Counted from the first letter of the stretch, positions 41,325 to 50,423 are shown. The stretch is 64,000 nucleotides of DNA from BP-133 sp040756995 (GCA_040756995.1 JBFLYK010000036.1:10787-74786), one strand, 5' to 3'. Program-made: numbers and translations. The notes: generated from the sequence alone by a model not told the origin.

Positions 41325-42035
41325 ATGCCCCAGCTCCTCGACCGGCTCTATGACGAGTGGCTCCACCTCGCCCGCTCCCCCCGCGCGGCCCGGACGCTGG
41401 CCGGGTGGGCCTCCGACCCCGCCCTGGACGGTTTCTCCGGCCTTGAGGAGGTAGTGGCCGAGATCCAGCATCGAGGCCGGCCAGCGCACAGCGACCGGAT
41501 CCTCCTCGCCCTCCTCCGCCGGGCCGCCGTCGACAACCTCGCCGCCCAGATCGTCCTCCAGGCCCTCATGCCGGGACTGAAGTCGTTGATGTCCGCCTAC
41601 CGGCTGACCGGCGACCCCGAGGAGGTGGCCACCGCCGTGGTCGAGGCCGCCTTCGAACGGATCCGGCGCTACCCCTGCGACCGCCGCCCCGCCCGGGTAG
41701 CCGCCAACCTCCTCTATGACACCCGCCAGGTCCTCTGGCGCACCAACCGCCGGGAGCACCGCCTCCGCCTGGCCACCGAGCCGCTCACCGACCAGCTCCT
41801 GACCGCCACCTGCGGGCCACAGGCGCAATCGGCGACCGACGAGCTCGTCGACCTTGTCGCTGAGGCCGTGCGCCGCGGCCGGGTCCGGCCTTGCGGGGCC
41901 CGGCTCATCCTCCTCACGCGGGTCCTCGACGTTCCCATCGAGGAACTCGCCCACGAGAGCGAAACGAAGGCGCTCACTCTGCGGAAGCGTCGTCTGCGGG
42001 CAGAGGCGGCGCTGGCCGCCAGTTCAGCGGCGTAA
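41325..42035 (+). CDS. Hypothetical protein, sigma-like or DNA-binding
   Basis: 236 residues from ATG 41325 with AGGAGGT upstream; the frame is open back to 41226. It begins 'MPQLLDRLYDEWLHLARSPR' and is almost wholly helical. A C-terminal segment ('LDVPIEELAHESETKALTLR' then 'KRRLRAEAAL') looks like a helix-turn-helix of the sigma region 4 kind, after which about a dozen small residues end the protein. It may be a regulator lost from a mobile or conjugative module; no family is firmly recognised. Confidence 0.6.
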   Translation: MPQLLDRLYDEWLHLARSPRAARTLAGWASDPALDGFSGLEEVVAEIQHRGRPAHSDRILLALLRRAAVDNLAAQIVLQALMPGLKSLMSAYRLTGDPEEVATAVVEAAFERIRRYPCDRRPARVAANLLYDTRQVLWRTNRREHRLRLATEPLTDQLLTATCGPQAQSATDELVDLVAEAVRRGRVRPCGARLILLTRVLDVPIEELAHESETKALTLRKRRLRAEAALAASSAA

Positions 42036-42883
42036 CGGCGAGCGAGTCGGTCACCCCCTGCTTCGAGCAGTGCCAGCCTCGGACGGACTCGCTCTCGAGG
42101 ACCCGAGGTAGAAGGGCGGCTCCCACGAGAGGGCACTCGAAGAGGGCTCAGAACTTGGAGCTGTGGACGCCGGAGTAGTCTCGACTACCCGGTGCGGCGG
42201 GCGACCAAGAGCATCTTCGTTCTCCGTTCCAGGGCAGCGCGAGCTTGAAGACCGACTCCGGAGGGGTGACCGCCGGAGCGGGTGGCCGATGGGAACGCGT
42301 CGTCGATGTCGCCGGCGTGCCGGTCGTCGTAATGGTGGGCGGTGCCGTCGTCGTCGTGATGATTGGAGCCGCCGCCGTCGTGGCGGTCGACGCAGGGGCC
42401 GGCGCGTGGACGTTGTGACGGTGGACTCGGTACGCCAGCTCCTCACGATCAAGGCCGACTCCTCGGGATTCCGCCGCAGCCCCACGGCAACGCCGACCCA
42501 CCGCTCGCTGTTCGTCGCCATCGACTGCCTACTGGCCCGTCACCCGCAACGGCCTTCATGAGGACGGCCAGCCCGGCGCCCCTGGCCGTCCTCCGCAACG
42601 GCATCGCCGTCCTCTGCACCGAACTCCGCGACTTCGTCAAGGGGGCGACGGTCACCTCGAGGTAGTTCCCCGAGCCCAGAAGGCGGCCGGGCGCCTGAGG
42701 GTTCCGGGCCGCTTCCGGGTCCCCATGGCGCGCTGATGGCGCGACGTGACGAGAACCAATGGCGACCAACGCGAATTACTGCGATGTTTTTTCGCAGGTC
42801 AGAGCCATGACGGTGGCGAAGCCGCTGGTCGGGACCGCTGCCTTGATAGAAGTACAAGTTCTGCCACGGGCGCTGAGGCGGCA
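42036..42883. other. 850-bp stretch without a supported gene
   Basis: Reverse frames contain a Thr/Pro-rich segment ('TTTTAPPTITTTGTPATSTT' near 42310-42390) of the kind found in secreted protein linkers, followed by a short unrelated end. No start, signal peptide or domain accompanies it. It may be the degraded end of a secreted protein gene. Nothing else is seen. Confidence 0.45.
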
Positions 42884-45800
42884 TCACACTGAGGGCAGCG
42901 CCGCCACGGCGACCACTGGAGACGTCGGCGGGTTTCCGCCGAGCGACCCGGAGAAGGGCAGCGAGGAGAAGTTGAAGATGCCGCCGTCGGCGCCCACCAT
43001 CAGGTAGCCGTCGCCGTAGCGGACCATGCCGACGACGGGCTTGTTCAGTCTCATGCCGCCGAGCGATCCCTTGAAGGGTGCGTCGAAGGCGAAGATGCCG
43101 CCGTCGCCGGCGACGAGCCAGTAGCCCTTCCCGTCCGAGTCGGGTACCAGCGACTGCACCGGGGCGTTGAGCTTCTGGCCGCCCATCGAGCCGACGAAGG
43201 CGGCGTCTCCGAAGGCGAAGATCCCGCCGTCGGAGGCGACCATGTAGTAGCCCTGACCCGACGGGGTGGCCACGGAGTCGAGCACCGGTCCGTTGAGGTT
43301 CACGTCGGACACATCGCCGAGGAACGGCGCATCGCCGAAGGCGATGGCCCGGCCCCGGTTGGTGAAGACCCAGTACCCCTGGCCGCTCGGGGTGGCCGAG
43401 AGGCTGGCCGGTTCCTCGCCCTTGCCGAGCTGGCGGAGATCGACGTGGCCCAGGGCGGTGGCGTCACCGAAGGAGCCGATGTTGCCGTCCCGGTTCAGGG
43501 TCCAGTAGCCCCGGCCGGTCGGAGTCGGTTCGAGGTCGACGGCCGCGGCGGCCGTATGTCCGAGAGCCGGAGCGTCACCGAAGTTGTAGACCTTCCCGTC
43601 GGCGGCGAGAGCCCAGTAGCCGGGTCGGCCGCTTGTGGCACCGGACGCGCCGGGTTCGGCCCGGCCGGGATGATCGGGCGTCGGGCTCGTCGTCGAAGGG
43701 CCGGTTCCGGGGTTGGTAGTCGTCGGTGTCCCGGGCGCGGTGTCCGGGGTTGTGGGCGGCGCGTCGCCGGTCGTGGCGGTGACCGTGACGGCCGGACCCG
43801 TTCCGTGGGTGTTCACGGCCCTGACGGTCACGGTGTACGGCGTGTCGGGCTTGAGATGGGAGAAGGTGACGACGTTCCACGGTGTCGTTTGCCGGCGGGT
43901 CTCGCCGGCCGGATCGGTGACCGTGACGAGATAGGTGAGCGTGCCGCCCCCGTCCTCCTCCGGCGTGACCCACGTGGGCATCAACGTCGTGCCGTAGGTG
44001 GTCACGCTGACGTCGCGGGGAGCGCTGGGATCGGCCGACGCCATGCGGGCCGCGGTGGCGACGACGAGGTGCTCACCCGGGCTGAGACGCAGGTCCACCC
44101 AACGAGTGTCGCCCCACGGCGCGCCGGGCAGTTCGTACTGATAGCCGCTGAGAGTGGAGCGGCCGAAGAGCGGCACCGAGAAGACGCCGTGCTCGTCGGG
44201 GCTGATGAAGTCGGTCCTGATCCACCCCCGCCCGACCAGTCCCCCGCCGATCGGCACATCGGCGGCCAGGGTCGAGCCCTGCAGCCACATGTTGCCAAGG
44301 TTCGGGTAGCCCTCGGCGTCGACGAACCTCACGTAGCCCGCAGTGGCGTCGGGTACGGTGAAATTCAGCGTCGTCGGCCCGGTGATGTCGCGCTCGACGC
44401 TCACGCCCCACCAGGTCGGAAGCGTGGCGGTGGGCTCCTCGTAGTCGTCGTAGTGTTCCCTGTCCTCGAAGGAGATCGTGTGGCGCCCGGGCGGCACGTC
44501 GAGCTGGTACGTACCGCCGCCGGTCCACGCTCCGTAATCACTTCCGTCGATCGTGACGACGGCGTCGCCCGACGCCCCCACCTGATCGAACGCTCCCCGG
44601 CTGTCGCCGGCCGTTCCGCTGACCCGCACGGTGGCCGGCAACCGGACCTCGGTGGAGGCACCGGCGCCGTCGACGGTCACGGTCTGGTGCAGGAGCCCTG
44701 AGCTGGCCGAGACGGTCAGCGGTGCACCGGCGAACACCGTCCAGACGTCTTCGCCGTTCTCCCTCGCCCAACCGTTGTTGAGCAGCAGGCCCGTCCCGAC
44801 CCCGCCCGGAAACAACTCGACTGGCGCGGTCCCTTCGCCGTTGAAGCGCCCCGCCAACCACCCGCAGCGGATGCCGGAGTTGCCGCTGCATCCGGACAGA
44901 ACGGCCGGAGCGGGGTTGCCGGCGTGGTCGACCACCCGAACGGTGTGCGTCGACGTCGGCAGGTGCAGGTCCTGGGTGCGGTCACCGGACAGCTCGAAAT
45001 CGGGAAGGGTGACGAAGGCTCCGGTGGCGGTCGCCCAGCTCTCCATGCCCTGCTGCTCTTCGTAGGATCCGAGGTCGGCGGCGACGGAGAGGCGGTACCG
45101 CCCGGGCGGCGCTTTCACGACGAACGAGCCGTCTTCGCCGAAGAACTCGCCTCCGGTGCTGCGGTACTCGTCGTTCTCGAGAGTCACCTTCCCCTCGAAG
45201 ATGCCCTCGCCGAAACCGGCCGTCAGCCGGCCGCGCAGCGTCACGCTCGAACGGAGCACGGCCTGGAGCTGCCCGGCCGCCGGGACGGTCACGGTGCGGT
45301 GGAGGATCCCGAGCCCGGCCTCCGCCGGCGCCTCGGCCGACAGCCTGAGTTTCCGGGTGGGAACCGTCGTGAACACGACCTCGCCGTTGCCGTCGGTGAC
45401 GCCCTGGACATCCGACCACGTCGTGGTGTCGGTCTCGCCGGGCCAGACATCGAAGTCGACCGGGCATCCGTCCGGGCATGTCTCGTACGTGCTGAGCGAC
45501 GCGGTCGCTCCCGCCACCGCCCGGCCCAGATCGTCACGCACGACCACCTTGGTGGATCCGATCGGGAACGTGAGGTCGGCGGAGCGGTCTTCCGACAGGT
45601 CGACGTCGCGCACCAGCACGCCGATCCGGTGGGCCCCCGACTGGTCGAAGCTGCGGGAGAGCTGGACCCAGTGCGTACCGGCCGGCCCGATCACCTCGAA
45701 CGTGCCGTCGGTCGCGGTGACGGTGGAGCCGGCACTGGTGTTCACGTTGATCCCGGACAGAGGAGTCCCGGCGGCGTCGCGCACCCTTCCGCTGAAACGC

Positions 45801-46192
45801 ATCAGAGGCTGCACCGCCACGTTCAGCTTGATGTCCGACCCGACCTCGACCCCGCGGACCTTGGCGACGAAGCGGCTCTTGACCGGGCCGCCCGTGACGT
45901 CGAGGTCGTAGACGCCGGTCGGTGCCGACAGCGAGTACCGGCCAGCCGAGCCGGTCGTCGACTGGTCCACCACGGCGCCGTCGGACTGGTTGAGCAGACG
46001 CACGATCGCGCCGCTGATGGCGCTGTCGTCCCCTTGTACCCGGACGATCCCCTCGAGCCTGCCGGGGGCGTCTTGGGCGGAGTACGCCGTGGCCGGAGAG
46101 AGGGCCGCCGCCAGGACGACTCCGACGAACAGGACCGCGAGCGGACGGCCGGGCCGGGAGCGGAGACGAGTACAGGACAGCGACGACGGCAC
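42884..46192 (-). CDS. Large secreted protein: carboxypeptidase-regulatory-like domains, FN3 and six C-terminal repeats
   Basis: 1,102 residues from GTG 46192, chosen for GGAAGGAA upstream; it places a signal peptide ('LAVLFVGVVLAAALSPATA') right after a basic N-terminus. The first 700 residues are beta-rich units of the carboxypeptidase-regulatory/CnaB kind ('GRLEGIVRVQG', 'FSGRVRDAAGTPLSGINV'). A fibronectin-III domain ('TYLVTVTDPAGETRR' to 'YTVTVRAVNTHGTGPAVTV') and a Thr/Pro linker follow. The last 240 residues contain six repeats of about 40 residues, probably a beta-propeller-like module. It is a surface or matrix protein; binding partner unknown. No sortase motif or membrane anchor is seen at the end. 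Confidence 0.85.
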   Translation of the reverse strand: MPSSLSCTRLRSRPGRPLAVLFVGVVLAAALSPATAYSAQDAPGRLEGIVRVQGDDSAISGAIVRLLNQSDGAVVDQSTTGSAGRYSLSAPTGVYDLDVTGGPVKSRFVAKVRGVEVGSDIKLNVAVQPLMRFSGRVRDAAGTPLSGINVNTSAGSTVTATDGTFEVIGPAGTHWVQLSRSFDQSGAHRIGVLVRDVDLSEDRSADLTFPIGSTKVVVRDDLGRAVAGATASLSTYETCPDGCPVDFDVWPGETDTTTWSDVQGVTDGNGEVVFTTVPTRKLRLSAEAPAEAGLGILHRTVTVPAAGQLQAVLRSSVTLRGRLTAGFGEGIFEGKVTLENDEYRSTGGEFFGEDGSFVVKAPPGRYRLSVAADLGSYEEQQGMESWATATGAFVTLPDFELSGDRTQDLHLPTSTHTVRVVDHAGNPAPAVLSGCSGNSGIRCGWLAGRFNGEGTAPVELFPGGVGTGLLLNNGWARENGEDVWTVFAGAPLTVSASSGLLHQTVTVDGAGASTEVRLPATVRVSGTAGDSRGAFDQVGASGDAVVTIDGSDYGAWTGGGTYQLDVPPGRHTISFEDREHYDDYEEPTATLPTWWGVSVERDITGPTTLNFTVPDATAGYVRFVDAEGYPNLGNMWLQGSTLAADVPIGGGLVGRGWIRTDFISPDEHGVFSVPLFGRSTLSGYQYELPGAPWGDTRWVDLRLSPGEHLVVATAARMASADPSAPRDVSVTTYGTTLMPTWVTPEEDGGGTLTYLVTVTDPAGETRRQTTPWNVVTFSHLKPDTPYTVTVRAVNTHGTGPAVTVTATTGDAPPTTPDTAPGTPTTTNPGTGPSTTSPTPDHPGRAEPGASGATSGRPGYWALAADGKVYNFGDAPALGHTAAAAVDLEPTPTGRGYWTLNRDGNIGSFGDATALGHVDLRQLGKGEEPASLSATPSGQGYWVFTNRGRAIAFGDAPFLGDVSDVNLNGPVLDSVATPSGQGYYMVASDGGIFAFGDAAFVGSMGGQKLNAPVQSLVPDSDGKGYWLVAGDGGIFAFDAPFKGSLGGMRLNKPVVGMVRYGDGYLMVGADGGIFNFSSLPFSGSLGGNPPTSPVVAVAALPSV
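42893..43622 (-). repeat. Six coding repeats 'GYW-x3-DGGIFAFGDA...'
   Basis: Within the secreted protein gene. Repeats start with GYWALAADGKVYNFGDA, GYWTLNRDGNIGSFGDA, GYWVFTNRGRAIAFGDA, GYYMVASDGGIFAFGDA, GYWLVAGDGGIFAFDA and GYLMVGADGGIFNFSS. The last three end in '(G)S-LGG-x-L-N-x-P-V'. This repeat is common in actinobacterial exported proteins. Confidence 0.85.
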
Positions 46193-46433
46193 CGAGTTCC
46201 TTCCAAACGGTCGGCCCAGGGAAGCGCTCGGTCCGGCGAGATTCCGGCGGAGCGCCACCCTCTGTTTCGGGGGACAGGGGCGGTCGTCACCGTCCGGGCC
46301 GAGACTTCACACGAATGACATGAACAGACTGACCCGCCGCCCAGTTTGGTTCGCCGTCTGGCGGGTCGGACACCCGCGGCTCGTAGAGTGCCAGGCTCTG
46401 GTGGTCGCTGACCACGCCGACGGGAGGTCGAGC

Positions 46434-47363
46434 ATGAACGTTTCCGATGGTCCTCGTCCGGGCGACGTCGATTCTGTCTGGCCGTCGCTGCCCGTCGCGG
46501 AGTGGCAGGACACCCGGGACACCCTCCACATGTGGTCCCAGGTGGTCGGCAAGATCCGCATGGCGGCGGCGCCACCGACCAACCACTGGTGGCACACCAC
46601 CCTGTACGTCTCCACCCGGGGTCTGACCACGTCGCTCATCCCTTACAGCTCACGCGGGTTCGAAATCGAATTCGACCTGTCCGAGCATCGGCTAACGGTC
46701 GAGACGACCGAAGGCGAACGCCGGTTCATCCCGCTCGAATCCAAACCGGTGGCCGTGTTCTACGCCGAGACCATGGCCACCCTGCGGGATCTCGGCATCA
46801 ACGTCGACGTCCTCACCCGACCGCAGGAGGTGGAAAAGGCCATCCCCTTCGAGGAGGACTACGAACACGCCTCCTACGATCCCGACGCTGCCCACCGGTT
46901 CTGGCGGCTGCTGTTCCAGGCCCACCGGGTGATGAGCCAGTTCCGGGGCCGCTTCGTGGGCAAGGCCAGTCCTGTCCACTTCTTCTGGGGCGCCTTCGAC
47001 CTGGCCGTCAGCCGCTTCTCCGGCCGCCCCGCCCCCCGCCACCCCGGGGGCGTGCCGAACTGTCCTGACTGGGTCCAGGAGGAGGCGTACTCCCACGAGG
47101 TGAGCAGCGCCGGCTACTGGCCCGGCGGTGGCGGTGAAGGCGTCTTCTACGCCTACGCCTATCCGGAGCCCGAGGGTTTCGCCCAGTTCCCGATCCGGCC
47201 GCCCGCCGCCTCCTACAACAACGACCTGCGCGAGTTCATCCTTCCTTACGAAGCGGTGCGGACGGCGGAGAACCCGGACGAGGCGCTTCTCGACTTCCTC
47301 CAGAGCACCTACGAGGCCGGGGCCGAACTCGCCCGGTGGGACCGCGCCGCGCTCGAGGCCTAG
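46434..47363 (+). CDS. DUF5996 family protein
   Basis: 309 residues from ATG 46434 with GGGAGGT upstream; longer in-frame starts overlap the divergent secreted-protein gene. Hallmarks are 'TRDTLHMWSQVVGKIRMA', 'NHWWHTTLYVSTRGLTTSLI', 'FHxxH-free' central strands and 'ASPVHFFWGAFDLAVSRFSG' followed by 'AYSHEVSSAGYWPGG'. The family is widespread but its biochemical role is not established. It stands alone. Confidence 0.85.
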   Translation: MNVSDGPRPGDVDSVWPSLPVAEWQDTRDTLHMWSQVVGKIRMAAAPPTNHWWHTTLYVSTRGLTTSLIPYSSRGFEIEFDLSEHRLTVETTEGERRFIPLESKPVAVFYAETMATLRDLGINVDVLTRPQEVEKAIPFEEDYEHASYDPDAAHRFWRLLFQAHRVMSQFRGRFVGKASPVHFFWGAFDLAVSRFSGRPAPRHPGGVPNCPDWVQEEAYSHEVSSAGYWPGGGGEGVFYAYAYPEPEGFAQFPIRPPAASYNNDLREFILPYEAVRTAENPDEALLDFLQSTYEAGAELARWDRAALEA

Positions 47364-47409
47364 CGGCGAAAACCCCACTCTTCTCCTTGTTCGCGATTGG
47401 CCGGCCCGG

Positions 47410-48540
47410 TCAGTCCCGGATGATCCAGAAGAGCCGGGCCGGTTCAGCCAGGAGGTTGCGCCAGCCGGCCACGGTGGCCCGGGTGGCCAGCACGGCGTCG
47501 CCCGCCCGCAGGACCGGGGTGGCGGTGCCCAGGTCGACCTGCACGAGACCACCGGCGGCCAGGATGAGCTCGACGCCTTTGTGGGGGACGGGCGGCGTCC
47601 CCCGCTGGCCGGGCCCCAGCTGCACGAGGTAGGCCCGCAGGCCGGCCGTGTCGTCGTCGAGGAGCGCGACGTCGCCCTGCGGCGGGCCCAGCCGGTCCCG
47701 CCGGGCGAGGACGTAGTCGCCGTTGACCCGGACGGTCAGCAGGTCGTCGAGACCGATGCCCAGCGCCTCCACCAGGGTCAGCAACGTTTCCAGGGCCAGG
47801 CCCCGGTGGCCGGCTTCGGCCTGCGAGATGGCGCTGGGGGACACGCCAGCCAGGCGGGCGAGATCGGCTTGGCTCAACCGGCGCTCCTCCCGGATCCGGC
47901 GGAGACCGGCGCCGAGCCGGCCCAGGGCCTTCTCCTGCTCGAAGGTGGGCGCACCGTCGGCGCCCAGCCGGAGATGGAGCAGCCGGCCTTCTACTCCGGG
48001 CCGGCTCTCCGCCTTGACGACCCGGAGATGGCTGGCCCCCAGTTCGAGCACGCACTGGGTGACCTTGGTGATCCCGTCGACGAGCGCCGCCCCGGCGGCT
48101 CGGCTGACCCGCCAGTAGGCGATCGATCCGAGGTCGTAGAGCTGGGGGCACACCCGGCTGAACAGGCCGAGGGCCCGGGCCCGGCCCAAGCGCCGGACGA
48201 AGGCGTCGAGGCTGTCGACCACGACCCGGCCGGGAGTCTGGCGGGCGTCGTCGAGAATCCGCAGCTCCAGGGCCGTCGGGTCGGCCAGCGGCCGGCCGGG
48301 CCGGGCATCGAGGACGCGGATGCCGGGGCCGAACTCCGCCCGGAGCCGGGCCGGCGTCCGTTCCGTCGTGACGTAGCTGCAGGGTTCCCGGCGGCGGGCA
48401 CCTTCGATGAGGAAGGACCGCTCGATGGCCCCGATCACGCTCTGGCCCGCTGTCACCCAGACCACGTTGTCGCCCGGCAGGAGACCCCCGAGCAGGTCGT
48501 CGAGGTCGGCTAACCCGCTGCTGGTCGATTCCATCCTCAC
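47410..48540 (-). CDS. RecA/KaiC-like domain-XRE helix-turn-helix-cupin regulator
   Basis: 376 residues from GTG 48540 (ATG 48534 also possible). Residues 1-195 resemble the RAD55/KaiC fold ('LDDLLGGLLPGDNVVWVT', 'PGRVVVDSLDAFVRRLG'), but the Walker A lysine motif is absent. An XRE helix-turn-helix follows (about 208-260, 'LSQADLARLAGVSPSAISQ'). The C-terminus (about 290-376) is a cupin. The N-terminal domain probably senses rather than hydrolyses a nucleotide. It is divergent from the DksA-like gene and may control it. Confidence 0.8.
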   Translation of the reverse strand: MRMESTSSGLADLDDLLGGLLPGDNVVWVTAGQSVIGAIERSFLIEGARRREPCSYVTTERTPARLRAEFGPGIRVLDARPGRPLADPTALELRILDDARQTPGRVVVDSLDAFVRRLGRARALGLFSRVCPQLYDLGSIAYWRVSRAAGAALVDGITKVTQCVLELGASHLRVVKAESRPGVEGRLLHLRLGADGAPTFEQEKALGRLGAGLRRIREERRLSQADLARLAGVSPSAISQAEAGHRGLALETLLTLVEALGIGLDDLLTVRVNGDYVLARRDRLGPPQGDVALLDDDTAGLRAYLVQLGPGQRGTPPVPHKGVELILAAGGLVQVDLGTATPVLRAGDAVLATRATVAGWRNLLAEPARLFWIIRD

Positions 48541-48556
48541 CGTCCCGGTCGTTAAG

Positions 48557-48566
48557 CAACGCTAAT
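48557..48566. promoter_or_regulatory. Shared 10-mer CAACGCTAAT, first copy
   Basis: Located between the RecA/XRE/cupin regulator and the DksA-like gene. The identical decamer is at 49031-49040 in front of the DoxX gene, inside a larger inverted repeat. A common regulator for both genes is plausible. Confidence 0.4.
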
Positions 48567-48626
48567 TCTCATGCCGTCTTGTCGCCAGCATCTGGTTGTA
48601 TCGGCGGAAGCGAGGAGGTCGGTCAC

Positions 48627-48968
48627 ATGTCCACGCGCCTCGAGGCGACTTCTGTCGAAACCCATCTCTCAGCCGAGCAGCTCGGCCATCTGCATCGCCT
48701 GCTGCAGGACGAGCAGGCCATGCAGCAGGCCCGCGCCCTCGAGCTGGAGGACGCCCCGGATCTCGAACCGGACCTGGCCGAGGCCCTCCTCGTCCGGTGC
48801 CAAGAAGCCCTGGAGGAAGTCGAAGCGGCGTTGCGTCTCTTCGACCAGGGTCTCTACGGCCTGTGTGCCGGATGTGGTGCGGCCATCCGTTTCGAGCGGC
48901 TGGAAGCGGTACCGGCCGCCCGGCACTGCGTCTCCTGCCAGGCCGATCGGGATCGCGACATGCGCTAG
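48627..48968 (+). CDS. DksA/TraR-family C4 zinc-finger protein
   Basis: 113 residues from ATG 48627 with GAGGAGG upstream. An N-terminal coiled-coil hairpin ('QLGHLHRLLQDEQ' and 'EALEEVEAALRLFDQGLYG') leads to the zinc finger 'CAGC...CVSC'. Such proteins enter the RNA polymerase secondary channel or act as small regulators; actinobacterial members also accompany redox or stress genes. It lies beside a DoxX gene and between two regulators. Confidence 0.88.
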   Translation: MSTRLEATSVETHLSAEQLGHLHRLLQDEQAMQQARALELEDAPDLEPDLAEALLVRCQEALEEVEAALRLFDQGLYGLCAGCGAAIRFERLEAVPAARHCVSCQADRDRDMR

Positions 48969-49000
48969 CGATACAACGGGCGCTCTAACAACAATTCTGA

Positions 49001-49052
49001 TTGACGTAAGAGCGGCCAGCTCTCTAAGATCAACGCTAATAGCTCTTAGAGA
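49001..49052 (+). promoter_or_regulatory. Promoter and inverted-repeat operator of the doxX gene
   Basis: TTGACG (49001-49006) and TAAGAT (49025-49030) are 18 bp apart. Overlapping the -10, TCTCTAAGA (49021-49029) and TCTTAGAGA (49044-49052) form a perfect 9-bp inverted repeat with a 14-bp spacer, inside which lies CAACGCTAAT (49031-49040). A similar CTCTAA/TTAGAG repeat is in front of the SufR-like regulator at 50350, so that regulator is the likely ligand. Confidence 0.6.
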
Positions 49053-49065
49053 CGGAGGCTGTGTC

Positions 49066-49524
49066 ATGAGTACCGCTGTGATGAAGAACGCCGCCGTGGC
49101 CGGAAGGCAGCGGGCAACCGGTGTCGCCGCCTGGCGCCTCGACCCGGTGGTCCAGGCCTTCTGGCTCCTGCGGCTCGGCTTCACGGTTGCTCCGATCCTG
49201 TTCGGGCTGGACAAGTTCGCCCACGTGCTCGTGAACTGGGACCGGTATCTGGCTCCGGAGTTCGCCGACGTCCTGCCCTGGACGACCCACGAGCTGATGT
49301 ACGCCGTCGGGGTCATCGAGATCGTGGCCGGCCTCGTCGTGGCCGTCCGGCCGCGCTTCGGCGGCTATCTCGTCGCCGCCTGGCTGGGCGGGATCATCGT
49401 CAACCTGCTGATGCAGGCCGACTACTACGACATCGCCCTGCGGGACTTCGGCCTCATGCTCGGCGCCCTCACTCTCGCCCGGCTGGCGTCCGGCCTCGTT
49501 CCGAAGAGCAACCCTCCGCGCTGA
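49066..49524 (+). CDS. DoxX-family membrane protein
   Basis: 152 residues from ATG 49066 with GGAGG upstream. Four hydrophobic helices: 'LLRLGFTVAPILFGLDKFAH', 'ELMYAVGVIEIVAGLVVAV', 'YLVAAWLGGIIVNLLMQA', 'FGLMLGALTLARLA'. DoxX-like proteins support membrane redox complexes or sulfur/oxidative-stress tolerance. The frame is open much further upstream, but those starts lie in the DksA-like gene. Confidence 0.82.
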   Translation: MSTAVMKNAAVAGRQRATGVAAWRLDPVVQAFWLLRLGFTVAPILFGLDKFAHVLVNWDRYLAPEFADVLPWTTHELMYAVGVIEIVAGLVVAVRPRFGGYLVAAWLGGIIVNLLMQADYYDIALRDFGLMLGALTLARLASGLVPKSNPPR

Positions 49525-49601
49525 CCATGATTTCCAAGGGCTGACGTTGAAGAGGCAGTTGCCCGGGGCGGACCGCGATCCCGCTCCGGGCGGTCGGCGC
49601 G

Positions 49602-50342
49602 TCAGGGGCTGCCGGGTCGCCTGCGCCGGCCGGCTTCCTTGTCGCGGACGAGCGCCACGCAGCACAGTCCCGGACGGGGATCGAGGACCGCTTTGAGGGT
49701 GCCTCTGGGGGAGGCGGCCGCCCGCTCCAGCAAGGCGAGGTTCATGCCGCAGACGGTCTGGCGGTGGGCGTCGGCCAGGCGGTCGAAGGGGCAGTTGCGC
49801 AGCCGGATGACGCCGTCCTCGTCGTGGAACGGTTCGTAGCCCCGCTCGGCCAGCACCTGTTCGAGCACGGCCACACGCTGGGCCTCGCTGCGGCCGGCCA
49901 CCCGCCGGTCGACCTCGGCCGCCACGTCGGACCCGAAGGCCTCGGCCGATCGCTGCAGCGCCGCCTTGGCCCGGCCGGTGGGTTCGCGGTCCACGGCGTC
50001 GGCGAAGATCCGGGCCGCCAGTTCGTAATCGCGGGGCGGCAGGGTGATGTTGAACTCCCGGGCCGCCCGGCGGTAGAGCTTGGCCGGCCGCCCCGCCCCG
50101 GGCCCGGTCCGGCCGGTGCGCCGGGCGAAGGACACCTCCAGGAGCCCGTCTTCCACCATTCGGTCGAGGTGGTAGGCAGCCAGCGTCCGGCCGACACCGG
50201 CGGCGGCCGCCGCCTCGTCGCGGCCGGCGGGTTCGGCCTGGCGGATCACGAACTCGTACAGGGCGCGGCGGGTCGGGTCGCCGAGGCTGCCGAGGCTGGT
50301 GACGTCGTCCCTCACCGGCTCCTGCGGCGCTCCGCTGTCCAT
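49602..50342 (-). CDS. SufR/ArsR-like regulator with putative Fe-S cysteines
   Basis: 246 residues from ATG 50342. The N-terminal winged helix ('LGSLGDPTRRALYEFVIR', 'GVGRTLAAYHLDRMVEDGLL') is followed by 'GAGRPAKLYRRA', as in SufR-type regulators. The C-terminal part has 'LRNCPFDRLADAHRQTVCG' and 'GLCCVAL', cysteines placed like the Fe-S ligands of SufR. It probably senses redox or iron-sulfur status. A CTCTAAA/TTTAGAG repeat precedes it, suggesting autoregulation and control of doxX. Confidence 0.8.
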   Translation of the reverse strand: MDSGAPQEPVRDDVTSLGSLGDPTRRALYEFVIRQAEPAGRDEAAAAAGVGRTLAAYHLDRMVEDGLLEVSFARRTGRTGPGAGRPAKLYRRAAREFNITLPPRDYELAARIFADAVDREPTGRAKAALQRSAEAFGSDVAAEVDRRVAGRSEAQRVAVLEQVLAERGYEPFHDEDGVIRLRNCPFDRLADAHRQTVCGMNLALLERAAASPRGTLKAVLDPRPGLCCVALVRDKEAGRRRRPGSP

Positions 50343-50349
50343 GGCGTCT

Positions 50350-50379
50350 ACTCTAAAACAACTCTTCCTGATTTAGAGT
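50350..50379. promoter_or_regulatory. Inverted repeat ACTCTAAA-N14-TTTAGAGT
   Basis: A perfect 8-bp inverted repeat lying 8 bp before the start of the SufR-like gene and 9-45 bp before the possible starts of the DHPS gene. It shares its CTCTAA/TTAGAG ends with the operator of the doxX gene. It could control both divergent genes here. Confidence 0.6.
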
Positions 50380-50423
50380 TGCCGAACATGGGGTGGCCGG
50401 GTGCGATCTCCTCAACTCGTGTC

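Noticed and set aside
42148..42501. Reverse frame with Thr/Pro-rich linker
   Set aside because: No signal peptide, start or domain; perhaps a decayed secreted protein, not enough for a gene call.
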